Origin: Boswellia sacra
Lineage: Eukaryota > Streptophyta > Magnoliopsida > Sapindales > Burseraceae
DNA: 64,000 bases
Assembly (NCBI GenBank): GCA_013180625.2
Contig: SNVD02013834.1
Location: 1-64,000 of the forward strand
Direction: 5' to 3'
Part shown: piece after piece, positions 1 to 11,909 of the stretch
Numbering within the stretch: position 1 is the first letter of the stretch
Layout: each line of letters begins with the position of its first letter
Position numbers and translations under genes: made by a program
The notes under the pieces: generated by a model
What the model was told of the DNA's origin: nothing
The model's input: only the letters and a program-made list of their open reading frames with translations
Database searches by the model: none

Positions 1-137
1 AGGTTCTTGAGTAGAACCTTCTCCATCATCTCCCAAATCCTCCTCTGTCACAGGAGTGCCATCATCTGTCTTAACAATCTAACTGGGTTCAATGTTGTCA
101 TTTCAAACTCCACCTACTGCTGAGTATGCTCTATCTG

Positions 138-1226
138 CTATGGAGTACCGTTCACCTTTGTCTGGTTTTCTGATTTCTTCAACATTGAAGACTCATCAAA
201 TGTCACATCTCTGCTGGATACAATCTTCCTCGAACTAGGACACCATAGACGATATCCTTTCACTCCCGAAGCAAATCCCAAGAAAATCGCTTTCTTGGCT
301 CTAGGATCCAGCTTAGATTCTTTCACATGATAATATGCAGTGGAACAAAAAACATGTAAAAAATCATAATCAGAAACAGGTTGTCCAGACCATACCTCCA
401 ATGGAGTTCTATCACCAATAGCAGCTGATGGTAGACGATTAATGAGATGACACGCATAAGTCACAGCCTCAGCCCAAAACTCTTTGCCCAACCCAACATT
501 GGACAACATACACCGAACTTTCTCTAGCAATGTCCGGTTCATGCGTTCTGCCACCCCATTTTGCTGTGGTGTATCTCTAACAATAAAATGACGTACAATA
601 CCTTCATCTTGACACAATTTCAAAAACTGATTACTTCCTTCAGATACTACACCCCATTATCTGTTCTGAGATCTTTATCTTCTTAACCAGTCTGGTGTCT
701 CAATCATCTTTTTCCATTTAAGGAAAACACGAAGTACATCATCTTTTGATTTCAAACAATACACCCAAGTTCTTCTTGAAAAGTCATCAACAAAAGTAAC
801 AAAGTAGTGCCTACCTCCCATAGATGCGGTTTTAGTAGGTCCCCACACATCTGAGTGAACATAATCAAGAATACCCTTGGTATTATGAATAGCGGTGCCA
901 AATTTTACTCTCTTCTGCTTTCCCAGAACACAATGCTCACAGAAATCCAGCTTTCAGGTCTTTGCACCTTTCAATAAGCCTCGTTTCACCAAACTGAATA
1001 AGGCTTTCTCACTTGCATATCCCAAACGCATATGCCACAGTCTCGTGATCTCTGAATCTGTATCATTATCAGAAACCATAGCAGCTGATCCAATAACCGT
1101 ATTACCATTATAGTAATACAAGTTGTTCCTCCTAGTGCCTTTCAATACCACAAGAGCGCCTGAAGTGACCCTCAGAATCCCATCTCGAATAGATATACCA
1201 CAGCCTTTAGATTCTAAGGCTCCCAA
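138..1226 (-). pseudogene. copia GAG-pre-integrase and integrase region, frame-broken
   Basis: The first part (954-1226) has the GAG-pre-integrase signature, with LWHMRLGYASEKAL and the downstream basic stretch. The second part (138-623) covers the C-terminal half of the integrase core: PQQNGVAERMNRTL contains the catalytic Glu context, followed by the FWAEAV helix and the GYRLW box typical of copia. Between 624 and 953 the core continues on the minus strand, but stops and frame changes prevent a single ORF. The first catalytic Asp lies in that broken part. The protein would insert the cDNA into the genome; this copy cannot make it intact. Confidence 0.85.
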
Positions 1227-1316
1227 AGAGATGAGATTCTTCTTTCAACTTCGTAACATACCGAATGCATCTGTTGAACTCTAGTCGTTCCCTCATGATT
1301 CCTCAAACTATCGTAC

Positions 1317-2320
1317 CTATCCAGCATTATGCAAATTCATCATTTGCCCTATACACGAACTCCACACTTCAGCTGTTAAAAACTGAAAGAACCATTCCCG
1401 ATGTGGACACATATGATAAGTACAACCCGAATCCATAATCCACTCATCAGAAACAGAAGTTGATGGATGACCAACTAGACAAATATCTGAATCACTATCA
1501 TCCTCACGCTCAACAACACCTGCATCAGAAACAGCCTTGCCCTTATCTTTCTTTTTCAACTTAGGACAATCTTTCTTCCAATGCCCTTTCTCACGACAAA
1601 AGGCACACTCATCTTTTCCTAATCTACCCCTCGACAAAGATTTTCCCCATTTTCCTGGTTTCCTACTATGACTACGCCCTCTCACTGTCAATGCATCTAC
1701 TGACTCATCCCTATGTTCCCTTTGATCTTTCTTACGAATTTCATAATTCAACAAAGCAAAACAGACTTCTTCAAAAGACAGTTTATCTTTCCCATGAATA
1801 AGAGTAATGCATAAATGATCTAATTCATCCGGAAGTGAGCCAATCAATAGCATAGCCTTAATTTCATCTTTGAATGTTTCATCTAAGTTTAACAAATCAT
1901 CAATTAACTTATTAAACTCATCAATATGAGAACTGATGCTCTTACCTGATTTCAACTGGAGACGGAACAATCTCTTCAATAGATACAGCCGATTCTCATT
2001 GCCTTTCTTCATATATTTGTTTTCCAGCGCCTTCCACAATTTGTTTGCAGATGTCTCCTTAGTGAACGGATACTTTTGTTCTCTACACAAACAAGAGCGA
2101 ATCAACCCACCAGCTTTTATATTCAGCCTGTCCCAATCTCTTGCACTGATATCTTCTGGTTTTGTTTCTTCCAGAACAATATCCAAATCCTGCTGATACA
2201 ACCCGTCCAACACCTCACTCTGCCATAAGCCGAATTATTTCGGCCATCAAATTTTTCAACATCTATTTTTGCATTTGTCACAGTCACTGTCTTCTCAGAT
2301 ACAGTAGACGATGAAGCCAT
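1317..2320 (-). pseudogene. copia gag and protease start, one-base frameshift
   Basis: The gag begins at the ATG near 2320 (MASSSTVSEK) and runs into a second frame that is open from 2213 to 1317. The two frames are separated by what looks like a one-base loss in a T run near 2237-2240, because the peptide changes from the expected gag start to an unrelated one there. Downstream are a UBN2-type gag domain, a CCHC zinc knuckle (CAFCREKGHWKKDC), and then the aspartic protease active site MDSGCTYHM. Gag would form the virus-like particle and protease would cut the polyprotein. The frameshift near the N-terminus makes this copy defective. Confidence 0.85.
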
Positions 2321-2472
2321 TACTACCTCTCACAAACAAGCTCGATACACAAATCACCAATAACCAAGCTCCAAACAAACTATTATATTCAATAACTAGC
2401 AATCCAAAATCAACAGCCCAGAACAGTAGTAAGTGCTTCAATGAAATAGCCACTAACTACCCACAACCTTCG

Positions 2473-2484
2473 GCTCTGATACCA
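2473..2484 (-). other. Primer-binding site, initiator tRNA-Met type
   Basis: On the minus strand this reads TGGTATCAGAGC, the usual complement of the plant initiator tRNA-Met 3' end. It lies two bases inside the LTR edge, as expected for a copia 5' end. Confidence 0.92.
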
Positions 2485-2486
2485 AT

Positions 2487-3054
2487 TGTTATGCACAAGC
2501 GGAAGCGATAACCAACAGAATAACCCAAAATGCACAACACAACTATGCCAGATTTGAATATAATAGCAACAAAAGAGGCAACAAATCAACCACAATGCAG
2601 AAATAGAAAACACACCAGGATTTAACGAGGTTCGGTATTAGTACCTACGTCCTCGAGCGCCGCTGAATAAACTTTCCACTATCTTCAAAGAGAATTACAA
2701 ACTTTTGGGTCACAATACAAATACCACAACTATTGGGCCAAACTGCAATTACCCAAATAGTTGGGCCAAACGTAATTACCCAAACAATTGGGCAATACTA
2801 CAAATACCCAAAATCAAAAGGGAAAAAACAAATATTACAAACTTTAAGGTCCTTACGGAAAGGCCCTTAAACTATGAGGTCTTATATGTGAGACCTTACA
2901 ACTTTAGGGGTGGAGGATATTTCTCTTGGTACACTCATAACTCTCCTACTTGGCTTCTTTTATAAGCCCAAAGGAGTCCCAAGTATTTCTATTTGAGCAA
3001 TGTGGGATCCCTCACATTGCTTATAGCATTGGCTAAAGAGCCAATACTCCAACA
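2487..3054 (-). repeat. 5' LTR of the copia element (568 bp)
   Basis: On the minus strand the LTR starts TGTTGGAGTATTGG at 3054 and ends ATAACA next to the primer site at 2487, giving TG...CA ends with a short TGTT/AACA inverted repeat. The outer edge abuts the lectin reading frame exactly. The five bases beyond it (3055-3059, ATTAC) would be the target duplication, but the other copy is outside the window, so this is unproven. Confidence 0.88.
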
Positions 3055-3915
3055 ATTACATGGACTTTCTGGTATCTTGATTGCCGCGGAAGTTGTTGTG
3101 TTTCCCTTTTCAAGATCAACAAATGTGATTAGCCCATCAAATGCTAAAATGAGGGCCCACATAGCTTTTTGATCGGTACTTTCGGAGAAGAGGAATTGCC
3201 AAAGCAACGTCTTATTCTGATCATAAAAATTCCACGCATTGGCCAGCAGAGATGCAGAGTGAACCTTGCCACTGACATTATTATTGGTTTTTCTACCTTC
3301 ATTTGCCAATGACCAATAGGTTTGTGGAGTTTTATAGCCTGCACTCAAGACCAAATCGCCAGACTTGAATTCAAGATAAACACTCAAGTTGTTGCTATTG
3401 GGAAAACTTTTAAGTTTCATTCCTTCCCGAAACTCCTGGCCAGGTAAAAGGGCATTTGTCGGATGGCTAAAACTCTGCCAAAGAACAACACCACTGTCTC
3501 CAAGCAACACTAAGTTGCCTGTGTCCTGCAGTTCCATGGATTTAGCTTCCTGTCCCTTGGTATTTGAGGACCAAGCTACAGCATTTTCCCTTTGTAAATA
3601 AACATTCCCATTTTTGCCAAACACAAACTTATCAGATCCACCAATGCATAAACCTCTATTAGCTGTCCAAACAATTCTCTCACTGCTAATGTGAATGACA
3701 ACCAGAAGAAAGAATTTAGCATCCAAGACAGTGAAAAAGCCGAAACCAAAAACCGAGTTGTTAGATAGCAGGAAACGACCATCGCTATTGATCCATTCCT
3801 GCGGAGATGCTTCAAACCCACGATGTAACCGGCCAATATGTTGTGAGCGAACTGTACAGGTATTCAACACGAGTAGACAAAGACACACGATTCCGCTATA
3901 TTTGAACAAATCCAT
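3055..3915 (-). pseudogene. G-type lectin S-receptor-like kinase (SD2-5-like), truncated by retrotransposon
   Basis: The minus-strand ORF opens with a signal peptide (MDLFKYSGIVCLCLLVLNTC) and the bulb-type lectin domain, and is closely similar to the intact kinase at 40648-43080. It matches that protein for 287 codons and stops at PESPCN, where the copia LTR begins. The frame then runs 21 codons into LTR sequence before a stop. The EGF-like, PAN, transmembrane and kinase parts are absent here and, if retained, lie beyond the retrotransposon outside the window. The retained part has no internal stop, so the insertion looks like the inactivating event. A secreted lectin-only product of about 308 residues is formally possible. 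Confidence 0.9.
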
Positions 3916-5388
3916 AATTTCTATAACTACGTCAACTCACTGGTCAACTTTGCCAGATAAAAGCAAGAAAATCTGTCTCAAAGTCGACGCTCAGCAATCA
4001 AATTTTTATGTAGTCAATCATATTGACAACAAAAAATCTACTTCCAATCAACGAAAAAATGAATACGCACATAATAATTCTTCTAAGTTTTGCTATTTAT
4101 CCGTGATTATGTTGGAAACAAAATAAATTCCTAAAAAACTAAAAAGCTATATCAAGGTTCAGGTTTTACATATAGATAATACACTAAGGATTAAAAGCTA
4201 GTGGGCTATTGCTTCTATAAATACAAAACCACTAACCAGTGATATTACACTATTAGACAATAACGGAAAAAGTAAAAGCACACAACAGAATAAATTATTT
4301 TATGTTTCTGTAGCAAGAAAAGTCCTGAAAATTAAATCAGTGGAATCCTATTTTCCTAATGTTTTTCTTTTTCCTTTTAAAAAATGAGCTAGATTTCCTT
4401 TGCTCAAAGATCAGTTGTTAACTGCAAATAATTACAACCAAATGTTTAACAGACAGTAAGAGCAAGACAAAAGCGACTCAGCTGCTCATTAGCTTGTTGA
4501 TTCAGTACTTACAGAAACAAATGAGTTTGTGAGTTGGGTCACTTTCCCTCGAGGAACTCTTGAAGCTGCTGGCTACTGCCTTTCAGCCTTATTTTCTTTG
4601 AATGCAACATTTTGCTTTTTGCCTAATTGGTGTTTTAAAAATGGAAGAACTGAGAAGGAGGGCTCGTACTTTCCCGGTCAATGTAAGTTTTTAGTGATTT
4701 CGCTTATCGGCTTATGAAGTTTGGAAGGAGATGGTGGGAGCTGGGGAAATTTGTAGTGCAAACATGTAAGGAGAATTCAGAGATGATTAAAGATGCTGAT
4801 AGGATATGTTGGAAAGCAAAGGCCCGTCTAGTCGATATTTATAGGACTTGAAATATTTATAGATGGAGGACTTCCTAAACATAAATGTTTACATTAACTT
4901 CATTGCCTGTCTAGAACTTTACAAATTTTGCTACAGCCTTCTAAAAATGAGCCGTATCCATTGAAGAAACACAAGCTAATAGGTTGTCGGTGGATCAATT
5001 CTTTCACCGACTTTGGCTGACGAACAATATTGGGATTCATGCACCACATGCAAGCCAAGCCATGCCAAGTCATGTCATGATAATCTAACACAGCGACGAG
5101 TCAAGAACCAGGTACGAAGATGTGAGTGTTAAAAGCTAGGAAGCTAGTCAGGTGTGCACAATACGTGAAGAGTGAATGCATGAAGCAAGAAAGTTTCCGT
5201 AAAAATTGATTTTTGAGGTGTGAACGACCGACTTGAGGTGGTTTGCGTAAGAAAGTGATAATATTAATAGTTTGAACGTTGTCTTGTATGGTTTGTTTGT
5301 TTTAACATTTGTTCGTTAGATTAGGCTTAGGTGGAAATTATATCCGCATTGATAGTGGTATTAATTAGTCAAATTATGTTATAAGACT
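3916..5388. other. Upstream flank of the truncated receptor kinase, duplicated at 43081-44000
   Basis: There is no convincing gene here. The flank shares blocks with the upstream region of the intact kinase. For example, a 24-base block around 4475-4498 recurs at 43436-43459, and nearby sequence also aligns. It is therefore the duplicated promoter side of the gene. The short ORFs in it do not look coding. Confidence 0.7.
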
Positions 5389-6000
5389 AAGGGACTGTTT
5401 GTTTTTTTTTGTCTGAAGTTTAAATTTAACTTATTTTTAGATCTTTTTACGACTTTTTTTATTTAAGACTAATCTAAGACATTTTTATCTGAATGAAGAA
5501 ATGTTAAAAATTATAACTTTTATCTAAATACGAATGTTTTAATCATTTATTACTTCTCTAATTCTCTTAAATGCTCTCATACAATTCATTTATGATTAAT
5601 TTGTATATAACCTAATATTTTAATTTCGGAACATTATTATTTATTTCTAATTTTATACTATGATTTTATAATATTTTAAAATTATTTTATGGTCATTTAG
5701 CTAGCTTCTTTATATATCAATTTTGTTGCAAAAAATAATTTTTTTACTCAATTATACACATTTAAATAAATTAAATTCATAATAAATTTTTGAATGCAAA
5801 TATTTTTACTATATAAAATAAAATCACAAGTAAAAGTAATATATAAATAGGGATATATGTATAAACCATTAGTTTTTAGATATTTCAATTCAGATATTTA
5901 AATGAAAAATAAACATATCATTCTAATTTTTATATTCAAACATATTTAGATTTCAGCTTAATTCGGATCTATTTAGATTTCAGCAAAAAAAATCACCCCC
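5389..6000. mobile_element. hAT-like MITE (612 bp)
   Basis: The ends are imperfect terminal inverted repeats of about 30 bp: AAGGGACTGTTTGTTTTTTT at the left, and TAGGGGGTGATTTTTTTTGC when the right side is read inward and includes the flanking TA. The flanks carry TAAGACT on both sides (5382-5388 and 6001-6007). The duplicated locus at 43989-43996 has a single ATAAGACT with no insert, so it is the empty site. The interior is AT-rich and codes for nothing. The 7-8 bp duplication suggests hAT; the superfamily is inferred. Confidence 0.82.
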
Positions 6001-6354
6001 TAAGACTCTTGTGTTAATGTAAGTCAAAATTGACTAATTATAATAAGGAAGAAGCTAAGAAGCTGAAAATCTAGTTGTCTTAATTGAGTATCAGCTAGGA
6101 TGATGTCTTATGTATAATTAAAGGGCTATGTTATTCAATTTAAAATAGACTTTAAATTCATAATATAAAGTTAATTTCACAGTACATATTAATATGAGTT
6201 TATCTAAGAATATACTATATTTTTCAATTACATTTCTATTAAGTGATAGTGAAACTTTCCTCTAGAGATAAATTTATATAGCTATTAAATTGTTTGAGGA
6301 TCTTACTGTACTAAAAAAAAAAAGTAAATAAATAATGATCAAATAATAAATAAA
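6001..6354. other. Duplicated receptor-kinase flank between MITE and Sirevirus
   Basis: No gene is seen. The AT-rich sequence matches 43990-44160 (shared stretches around GTCAAAATTGACTA and ATTAAAGGG). It is the continuation of the duplicated flank and ends where the truncated 5' LTR begins. Confidence 0.7.
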
Positions 6355-6997
6355 TAATCATCCTATTTAGTTATGCAGGAAATTGATAATGATTAGATTT
6401 GTTGATTACATGCTTTATATAGCTAATTACACAGCTCATATAAGGTGAAGAACTCAAGGCTTGACGTAAGGCGATATATGTGCAGAATCGAGAAATACAC
6501 TTTAGAGTGCTTGTTTTTCGTGATATTTATTGTAAAATCTTTATGCTTAAGTGAGTTAAGATTGTGCATGACTCATGTGACTCATGTGCGTTGAGTATGT
6601 GCATAGATCTGATTTGTAAGAGTTATTGAGTCATGTAACCTTAAGTGAGTTAAGTACTTACATGATTCTATAATACTTACGTTGGTTATATTTGACTAAA
6701 CTAGTGTAGTTAAGTTTGACGTGTCTATGAAGTGCAACAACAGAAGAGTGTGTGAAGGACTGTGGTTGTGATCAAGGGTGATCAAGTTTGCATAGATTAG
6801 ATTAGTGAGTGAGCGGGAGTCCACCACTGTAAAGAGTCCTAAGTCAAGTGTAAACATATACAATATAGTAATTTACAACTCTTATTGCCTGTGGATGTAG
6901 GCTAGTTTATAGTTGAACCATGTAAAATCTTTTGTTCCATTTTACTTTACTGTTTTCAATTAAGTTTTTGTTAATTATCCATATTGCGAAACTAACA
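6355..6997 (+). repeat. 5' LTR of Sirevirus, lacking its first ~279 bp
   Basis: The segment aligns with 15303-15936 of the 3' LTR throughout and ends in the same CTAACA. The first 279 bases of the 3' LTR (15024-15302) have no counterpart; AT-rich host flank takes their place. Loss of the U3 start would remove much of the promoter. Confidence 0.88.
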
Positions 6998-6999
6998 AT

Positions 7000-7011
7000 T
7001 GGTATCAGAGC
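7000..7011 (+). other. Primer-binding site, initiator tRNA-Met type
   Basis: TGGTATCAGAGC lies two bases after the 5' LTR end, in the position and orientation expected for plus-strand copia. Confidence 0.95.
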
Positions 7012-7057
7012 AGGTTCACTCACATACAAGTGTAGATCAAACATTTCTTTTGTAGGT

Positions 7058-8104
7058 ATGAAAGAACTACAGAATGGAAGTTCAGTCACTTAACCACCAT
7101 TGCTCGAGGATGGAAATTATGCCTATTGGAATGTTAAAATGAAAATCTTCATGAAATCCCTTGATGATAGAGTTTAGACCAGTGTCATCCATGGATGGAC
7201 ACCATCAACGAAGACTAATAAAGTTGGACAACGAGTTGAGAAGCCAGAAAACGAATGGACTGAAGCCAAATATAGACTTTCAAGCTGAATTCTAAAGGAA
7301 TCAATGCCATTTTCAATGCTATCAATTTTCAACAATTTGGGTTGATCTTAAAGTGCACTACTGTAAAACAAGCATGGGATATTCTCCAGGCAAAGCATGA
7401 AGGTACAGAGAAGGTAAAAGATTCAAAATTACTTACCTTGACTTCCAAGTTTGAAAATCTTATTATGCATGAAGATGAGTCTATAAGTGATTTTTATACT
7501 AGGCTTTATGAAATAACTAATATTGTTTATAGGCTTGGTGATGAAACTAAAATAGTAGAAAAGATCCTTAGATCTTTACCAGATAAATTTTAGCCTAAAC
7601 TTACAGCTATTGAAGAAAGCAATAATGTGAAGACCATGAGGGTTGATGAATTGCTTGGTTCTCTTCAAAGCATATGAGATGGGGCTGAAATCAAGGAAGA
7701 AGGATAAGAGCATAGTGTTTTCTGACGCTTCAGAAAAGAAAGAAATTGAAGATTCATATGATGAGCAGATTGCGTAATTGACAAAGAACTTTATCAAATA
7801 TATAAAGAAGAATCTCAAGAAGAAAAATCCTGAGAAAACCTAGAAAGTAAGGAGCTTTGACGTGAAGAGATTTCTCAAAGTACCAACCAAGAAGATTCAA
7901 GAGAAACCTGACAAGAAAGGCCAAGTACAATGCTTTGAATGCAAGAGATTTGGTCATATACAATCTGAATGTCCAAATTACAAGAGAATGATGGACAAAG
8001 TCATATATGCAACCTGGAGTGACAACTCGAAAACAGAATTTGATGAAGAAGAACATTCCAGTAACTTTATAGCATTTACTGGCAATGTATCTGATAAAGG
8101 TTAG
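7058..8104 (+). pseudogene. Sirevirus gag, broken
   Basis: The gag starts near 7058 and is recognisable up to 8104 across several frames. The UBN2-type capsid region is at 7342-7593, with the helical motif DSKLLTLTSKFENL and the conserved ILRSLPDKF. The nucleocapsid has a CCHC knuckle, CFECKRFGHIQSEC, near 7930-7972. In-frame stops occur at 7174, 7592 and elsewhere. The product would coat the element RNA; this copy cannot make it whole. Confidence 0.85.
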
Positions 8105-10075
8105 ACAGTTGTGTTTGACATAATTAAGCAAAACAGATCAGACAATGATGAATTTGATGTAGAGGAGAAAGGTGATTATCATTTGAAACTTCAACTAGCT
8201 TATAATGGGCTTTATAAAATGTGGGAAAAACAGTAAGCACAAATCAATAATCTACAGAAAGAGAGAGAAGTTCTTAGATGTAAGAAGGCATATGTAGAAG
8301 ATTGCATGAGTAAATTGGAGACAATTGTGAACCAGAAAATTGAAGAGATTGAGAAACTTGGGTCTGAACTTGCCGAGGCTCATAAGTGCCTTGATGAACT
8401 TAAAATTTGGTTTAGCTCAATTGGATCAAGTTTTTCAGTTTGGGAGAAAAAGCATAAATAAGCATGGCTTAGGATTCGGTGAAGGTAATATTATTTTAAC
8501 CTCTAAAATAGTTTTCATTAAAGCCTTGACTAACATTTCAGCTTCAAGCTCAAGTGACACAAAATCAAGCTCGAAAGATAAAGAAATTTTTGTCTCACCC
8601 ATGAGTTCTTTTAAGTCAAGTGTTAAAAAGGTAATCAAGTTTGTTTCTACTTGTTATATCTATGATGTAAAAGGTCATATCAGACCTAGATATTATAAAC
8701 TGTTAAATCTATTGTATAAGAAATCTAAATAGCTTAGATAATTGCCTAAGACGTGGCCAGTTTGAGTTAAGAAACAGATAACTAGATGCAATGTTGCTTT
8801 TACTACTCTAAAATCCACAACTAATGATTTTTGGTATTTCGATAGTGGATGCTCAAGATACATGACAGGGAACAAGAACTTCTTGAAAGACATCAGATCT
8901 TATATGGAAGGGATAGTCATGTTTGGTGATGGAGCTAAAAGCAAAGTGCTAGGTAAGGGTACCTTTTGTGTTGAAGGCTTGCCTAAGCTGAAAAATGTGT
9001 TGTTTGTTGAAGGGCTGAAAGCTAATCTAATTGGTATAAGCCAAATTTGTGATGATCAGCTTGAGGTAAATTTTGCAAAAAGTAGGCGCGTGGTTTTAGA
9101 CAAACATGAAAATTGCATTCTCGAAGGCACTTGATCAAATGATAATTACTATTTATTAACCAACATTAATGCATTTTCTACCAAAATCTCTGATTTAGAG
9201 TTATGACACCAAAAGCTAGGACACATAAACTACAGAAACTTAGTTAAGTTAACCAAGACTGGTGCAGTTAAGGGTGTTCTTACTGTTGATGACAAACTAG
9301 ATGGTATTTGTGGACCATCTTCGTTAGGCAAACAGATAAGAGGATCACATAGCTCTAACACACACCTTGACACTTCTAAGATTCTAGATTTGCTATATAT
9401 ATATATGTTCTGGGACGTATGCAAATTAAGAGCATTGCTTGAAAGAGGTATGTTTTTGTTATTGTTGATGATTTTTCAAGATTTACTTGGGTTGAATTTA
9501 TTCGTAAAAAATCTGATACTTTTGAAGTTTTTAGAAACCTATGCGTTAAACATAGGAATGAACAAAACAGAAACATAAGAAGAATTGTGAAAATTAGAAG
9601 CGATCATGGAAAGGAATTCAAAAATGTTTCCTATGCAGATTTTTGTAAATTTTATGGTATATCTCATGAATTTTCAACTCCAAAAACACTTGAACAAAAT
9701 GGAGTCATAGATCGGAAGAACAAGACCTCACAAGAGATGACAAAGGTCATGTTGAATAGCAAGAGGCTAACAAAAAGGCTATGGTTAAAGGCTATTAAAA
9801 CAACATTTTATATCTCTAATAAAGTGCTCTTAAAGCCTAGAATGACCAAAAGGAAGGAAACCTAACCTTAAATATTTTCAAGTTTTTGGTTGCAAGTGCT
9901 TTATCTTGAATGATAGGGAGCAGTTGGGTAAGTTTGATGCCAAGAGCGATGAAGGAGTATTTGTTAAATATTCAATAAATAGCAAAGCCTATCGTGTTTA
10001 TAACTTGAGGACCAAAACCATTATGGAATCAGCCAATGTGTTGTTTAATGATACTGATGAGTTCTTTGTTTAATT
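8105..10075 (+). pseudogene. Sirevirus protease and integrase region, broken
   Basis: After a linker with coiled-coil-like acidic repeats (8105-8400) the protease active site appears as FDSGCSRYMTG near 8843-8872, within an ORF at 8862-9134. The GAG-pre-integrase and zinc-finger region follows at 9170-9380. Integrase core sequence runs from about 9440, with RSDHGKEFKN near 9600 carrying a catalytic Asp and EQNGVIDRKN near 9695 where the Glu context should be. In the usual copia motif this is NGVAERKN, so the catalytic Glu appears changed to Asp. Several frameshifts and stops separate the pieces. Confidence 0.82.
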
Positions 10076-10384
10076 GCAGGAAAAGTAATTTATTATTTTG
10101 ATAGAGAATGCAGGGGATAAAAAAGATTCAAACTTAGCTGCTACAGACTGCAAGACAGAGCCAGTTATGACTGATACAATTGTTACAGTTTACTTAGACA
10201 ATACTGAATCGTCAGACAATATTGATCTGGATAGAAATCAAATAAGAGATGTTGGTGTTAGAAAAGATCCTCTTTCGTGGATCCAAAAGGCACATTCTAC
10301 AACTTCAATCATTGGAAGTCCAAAAAGTAAAATGAAAACAAGAAGCAAGGTGAGAAACATGGTGGGTCATACTTGTTAATTTCT

Positions 10385-11909
10385 CTTTAATAGAACCAAA
10401 GAATGTCAATAAAGCTTTAAAAGAAGATGTCTAGATAAATGCAATGTAAGAAGAATTAAATCAATTTGAAAGAAACAAAGTACGAGTGTTAGTTCCTAGA
10501 CCAAAAGATGCAAATGTTATAGAAACTAAATAGATTTTTAAAAAACAAAACTGATGAAAATAGGCAAGTCATTAGAAACAAAGCTATGTTAGTTGCACAA
10601 GGTTATAATCAAACTGAAGGCATTGATTTTGAGGAAACCTTTGCACCTGTTGCTAGACTTGAATCTGTTAGGTTGCTACTTGCTATTACATGCTTGTTGG
10701 ACTTTACGTTGTTTCAAATGGATGTGAAGCCAACCTTCTTGAATGGCTATCTTCATGAAGAGGCTTATGTTGAATAGCTTGAAGAATTTTTTTTTATCCT
10801 AAACATTCAAATTTTATACAAGCTTCATAAAGCATTGTATGGTTTGAAACAAGCTCCTAGAGCTTGCTATGAGAGATTGACTAGCTTCTTAATTCAAAAG
10901 GCTACATTAGAGGAAGCAATGATAACACTTTATTCATTAAACATGCTTCAAGTTATTTCATTATTGCTGAAGTGTATGTTAATGATATTGTCTTCAGTTC
11001 CACTAATAAAGTGAAAGCTAATGAGTTCATTAAGCTAATGCAGAGTGAATTCAAGATGGCATGGTAGGAGAGTTGAATTTCTTTCTTGGTTAACAAGTAA
11101 AGCAACTTGAAAGTGGAATTTTTATTACATAATCAAAGTATGCTGAAAACTTGGTAAAGAAATTCGAACTTGATAAGGCAAAGGCACTTAAAACTCCTAT
11201 GAGTACTAACATCAAACTAACAAAAGAGAATGCAGGTAATGATGTCGATTCAAGCCTTTATAAGAGCATGATTGGAAGTCTCCTATATCTGACTGTAAGC
11301 AGACCTGACATCAGTTTCAATGTTGGACTATGTGCTCGTTTTCAATCATGTTCGAAAGAACTACATTTATCAGCAGTAAAGAGAATTATCAACAATGTTC
11401 ATAGGACATCTGAATTTGGAATATGGTTTACTAAGGACACAAATGCATGTCTTGCAGGTTATAATGATGTAGATTAGGCAGGAAACATACATGATAGGAA
11501 AGGCACTTCGAGTGGTTGCTTTTACCTAGGAAATAACTTGGTCTCTTGGCACAGCAAGAAGCAAAATAACATTTTATTATCTGCAATAGAGGTTGAATAC
11601 ATAGCTGTTGGGAGTCGCTACACTCAGATACTTTTGATGAAACAAATGATAAATGACTATGATATTAATCAAAATTCTATAACTTTGTTTTGTGATAACT
11701 CTAGCGCAACTAATATCTCAAAAATTCCAATCCAACACTCTAGAACTAAGTATATTGATATAGGGCATCATTTTATTAGAGAGCTTATTGAATCTAAAAT
11801 AATCCACATTGAACATATATCTACCGAGAATCAACTAGCTGACTTGTTTACTAAAGCACTAGATGCATTGAGATTTGAAAAACTGAGAAAAGCTATAGGC
11901 GTTTGTTAG
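10385..11909 (+). pseudogene. Sirevirus reverse transcriptase and RNase H, broken
   Basis: The copia RT opening is at 10586-10777 ([35 protein letters not shown]). A later block near 10840 reads YGLKQAPRAC. The polymerase active site near 10975 reads YVND in place of the YVDD box, so a catalytic Asp is lost. RT continues at 11151-11477 and RNase H at 11538-11909, ending with ENQLADLFTKALD, the usual copia C-terminus. Stops interrupt it at about 10530, 10775 and 11067. Confidence 0.85.

Larger units (their letters stand above)
1..3054 (-). mobile_element. Ty1/copia retrotransposon (Tork-like), 5' part, cut by window edge
   Basis: Read on the minus strand, the order is LTR, tRNA-Met-type primer site, gag with a zinc knuckle, a DSG protease motif, GAG-pre-integrase and integrase. 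This is the copia order, with integrase before reverse transcriptase. Reverse transcriptase, RNase H and the 3' LTR lie beyond position 1. The gag resembles the TNT1-94/Tork group, which is recognition from memory and not a search. The reading frame is broken in gag and between the pre-integrase and integrase blocks, so this copy is not autonomous. The element interrupts a receptor-kinase lectin exon at 3054/3055. Confidence 0.93.
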
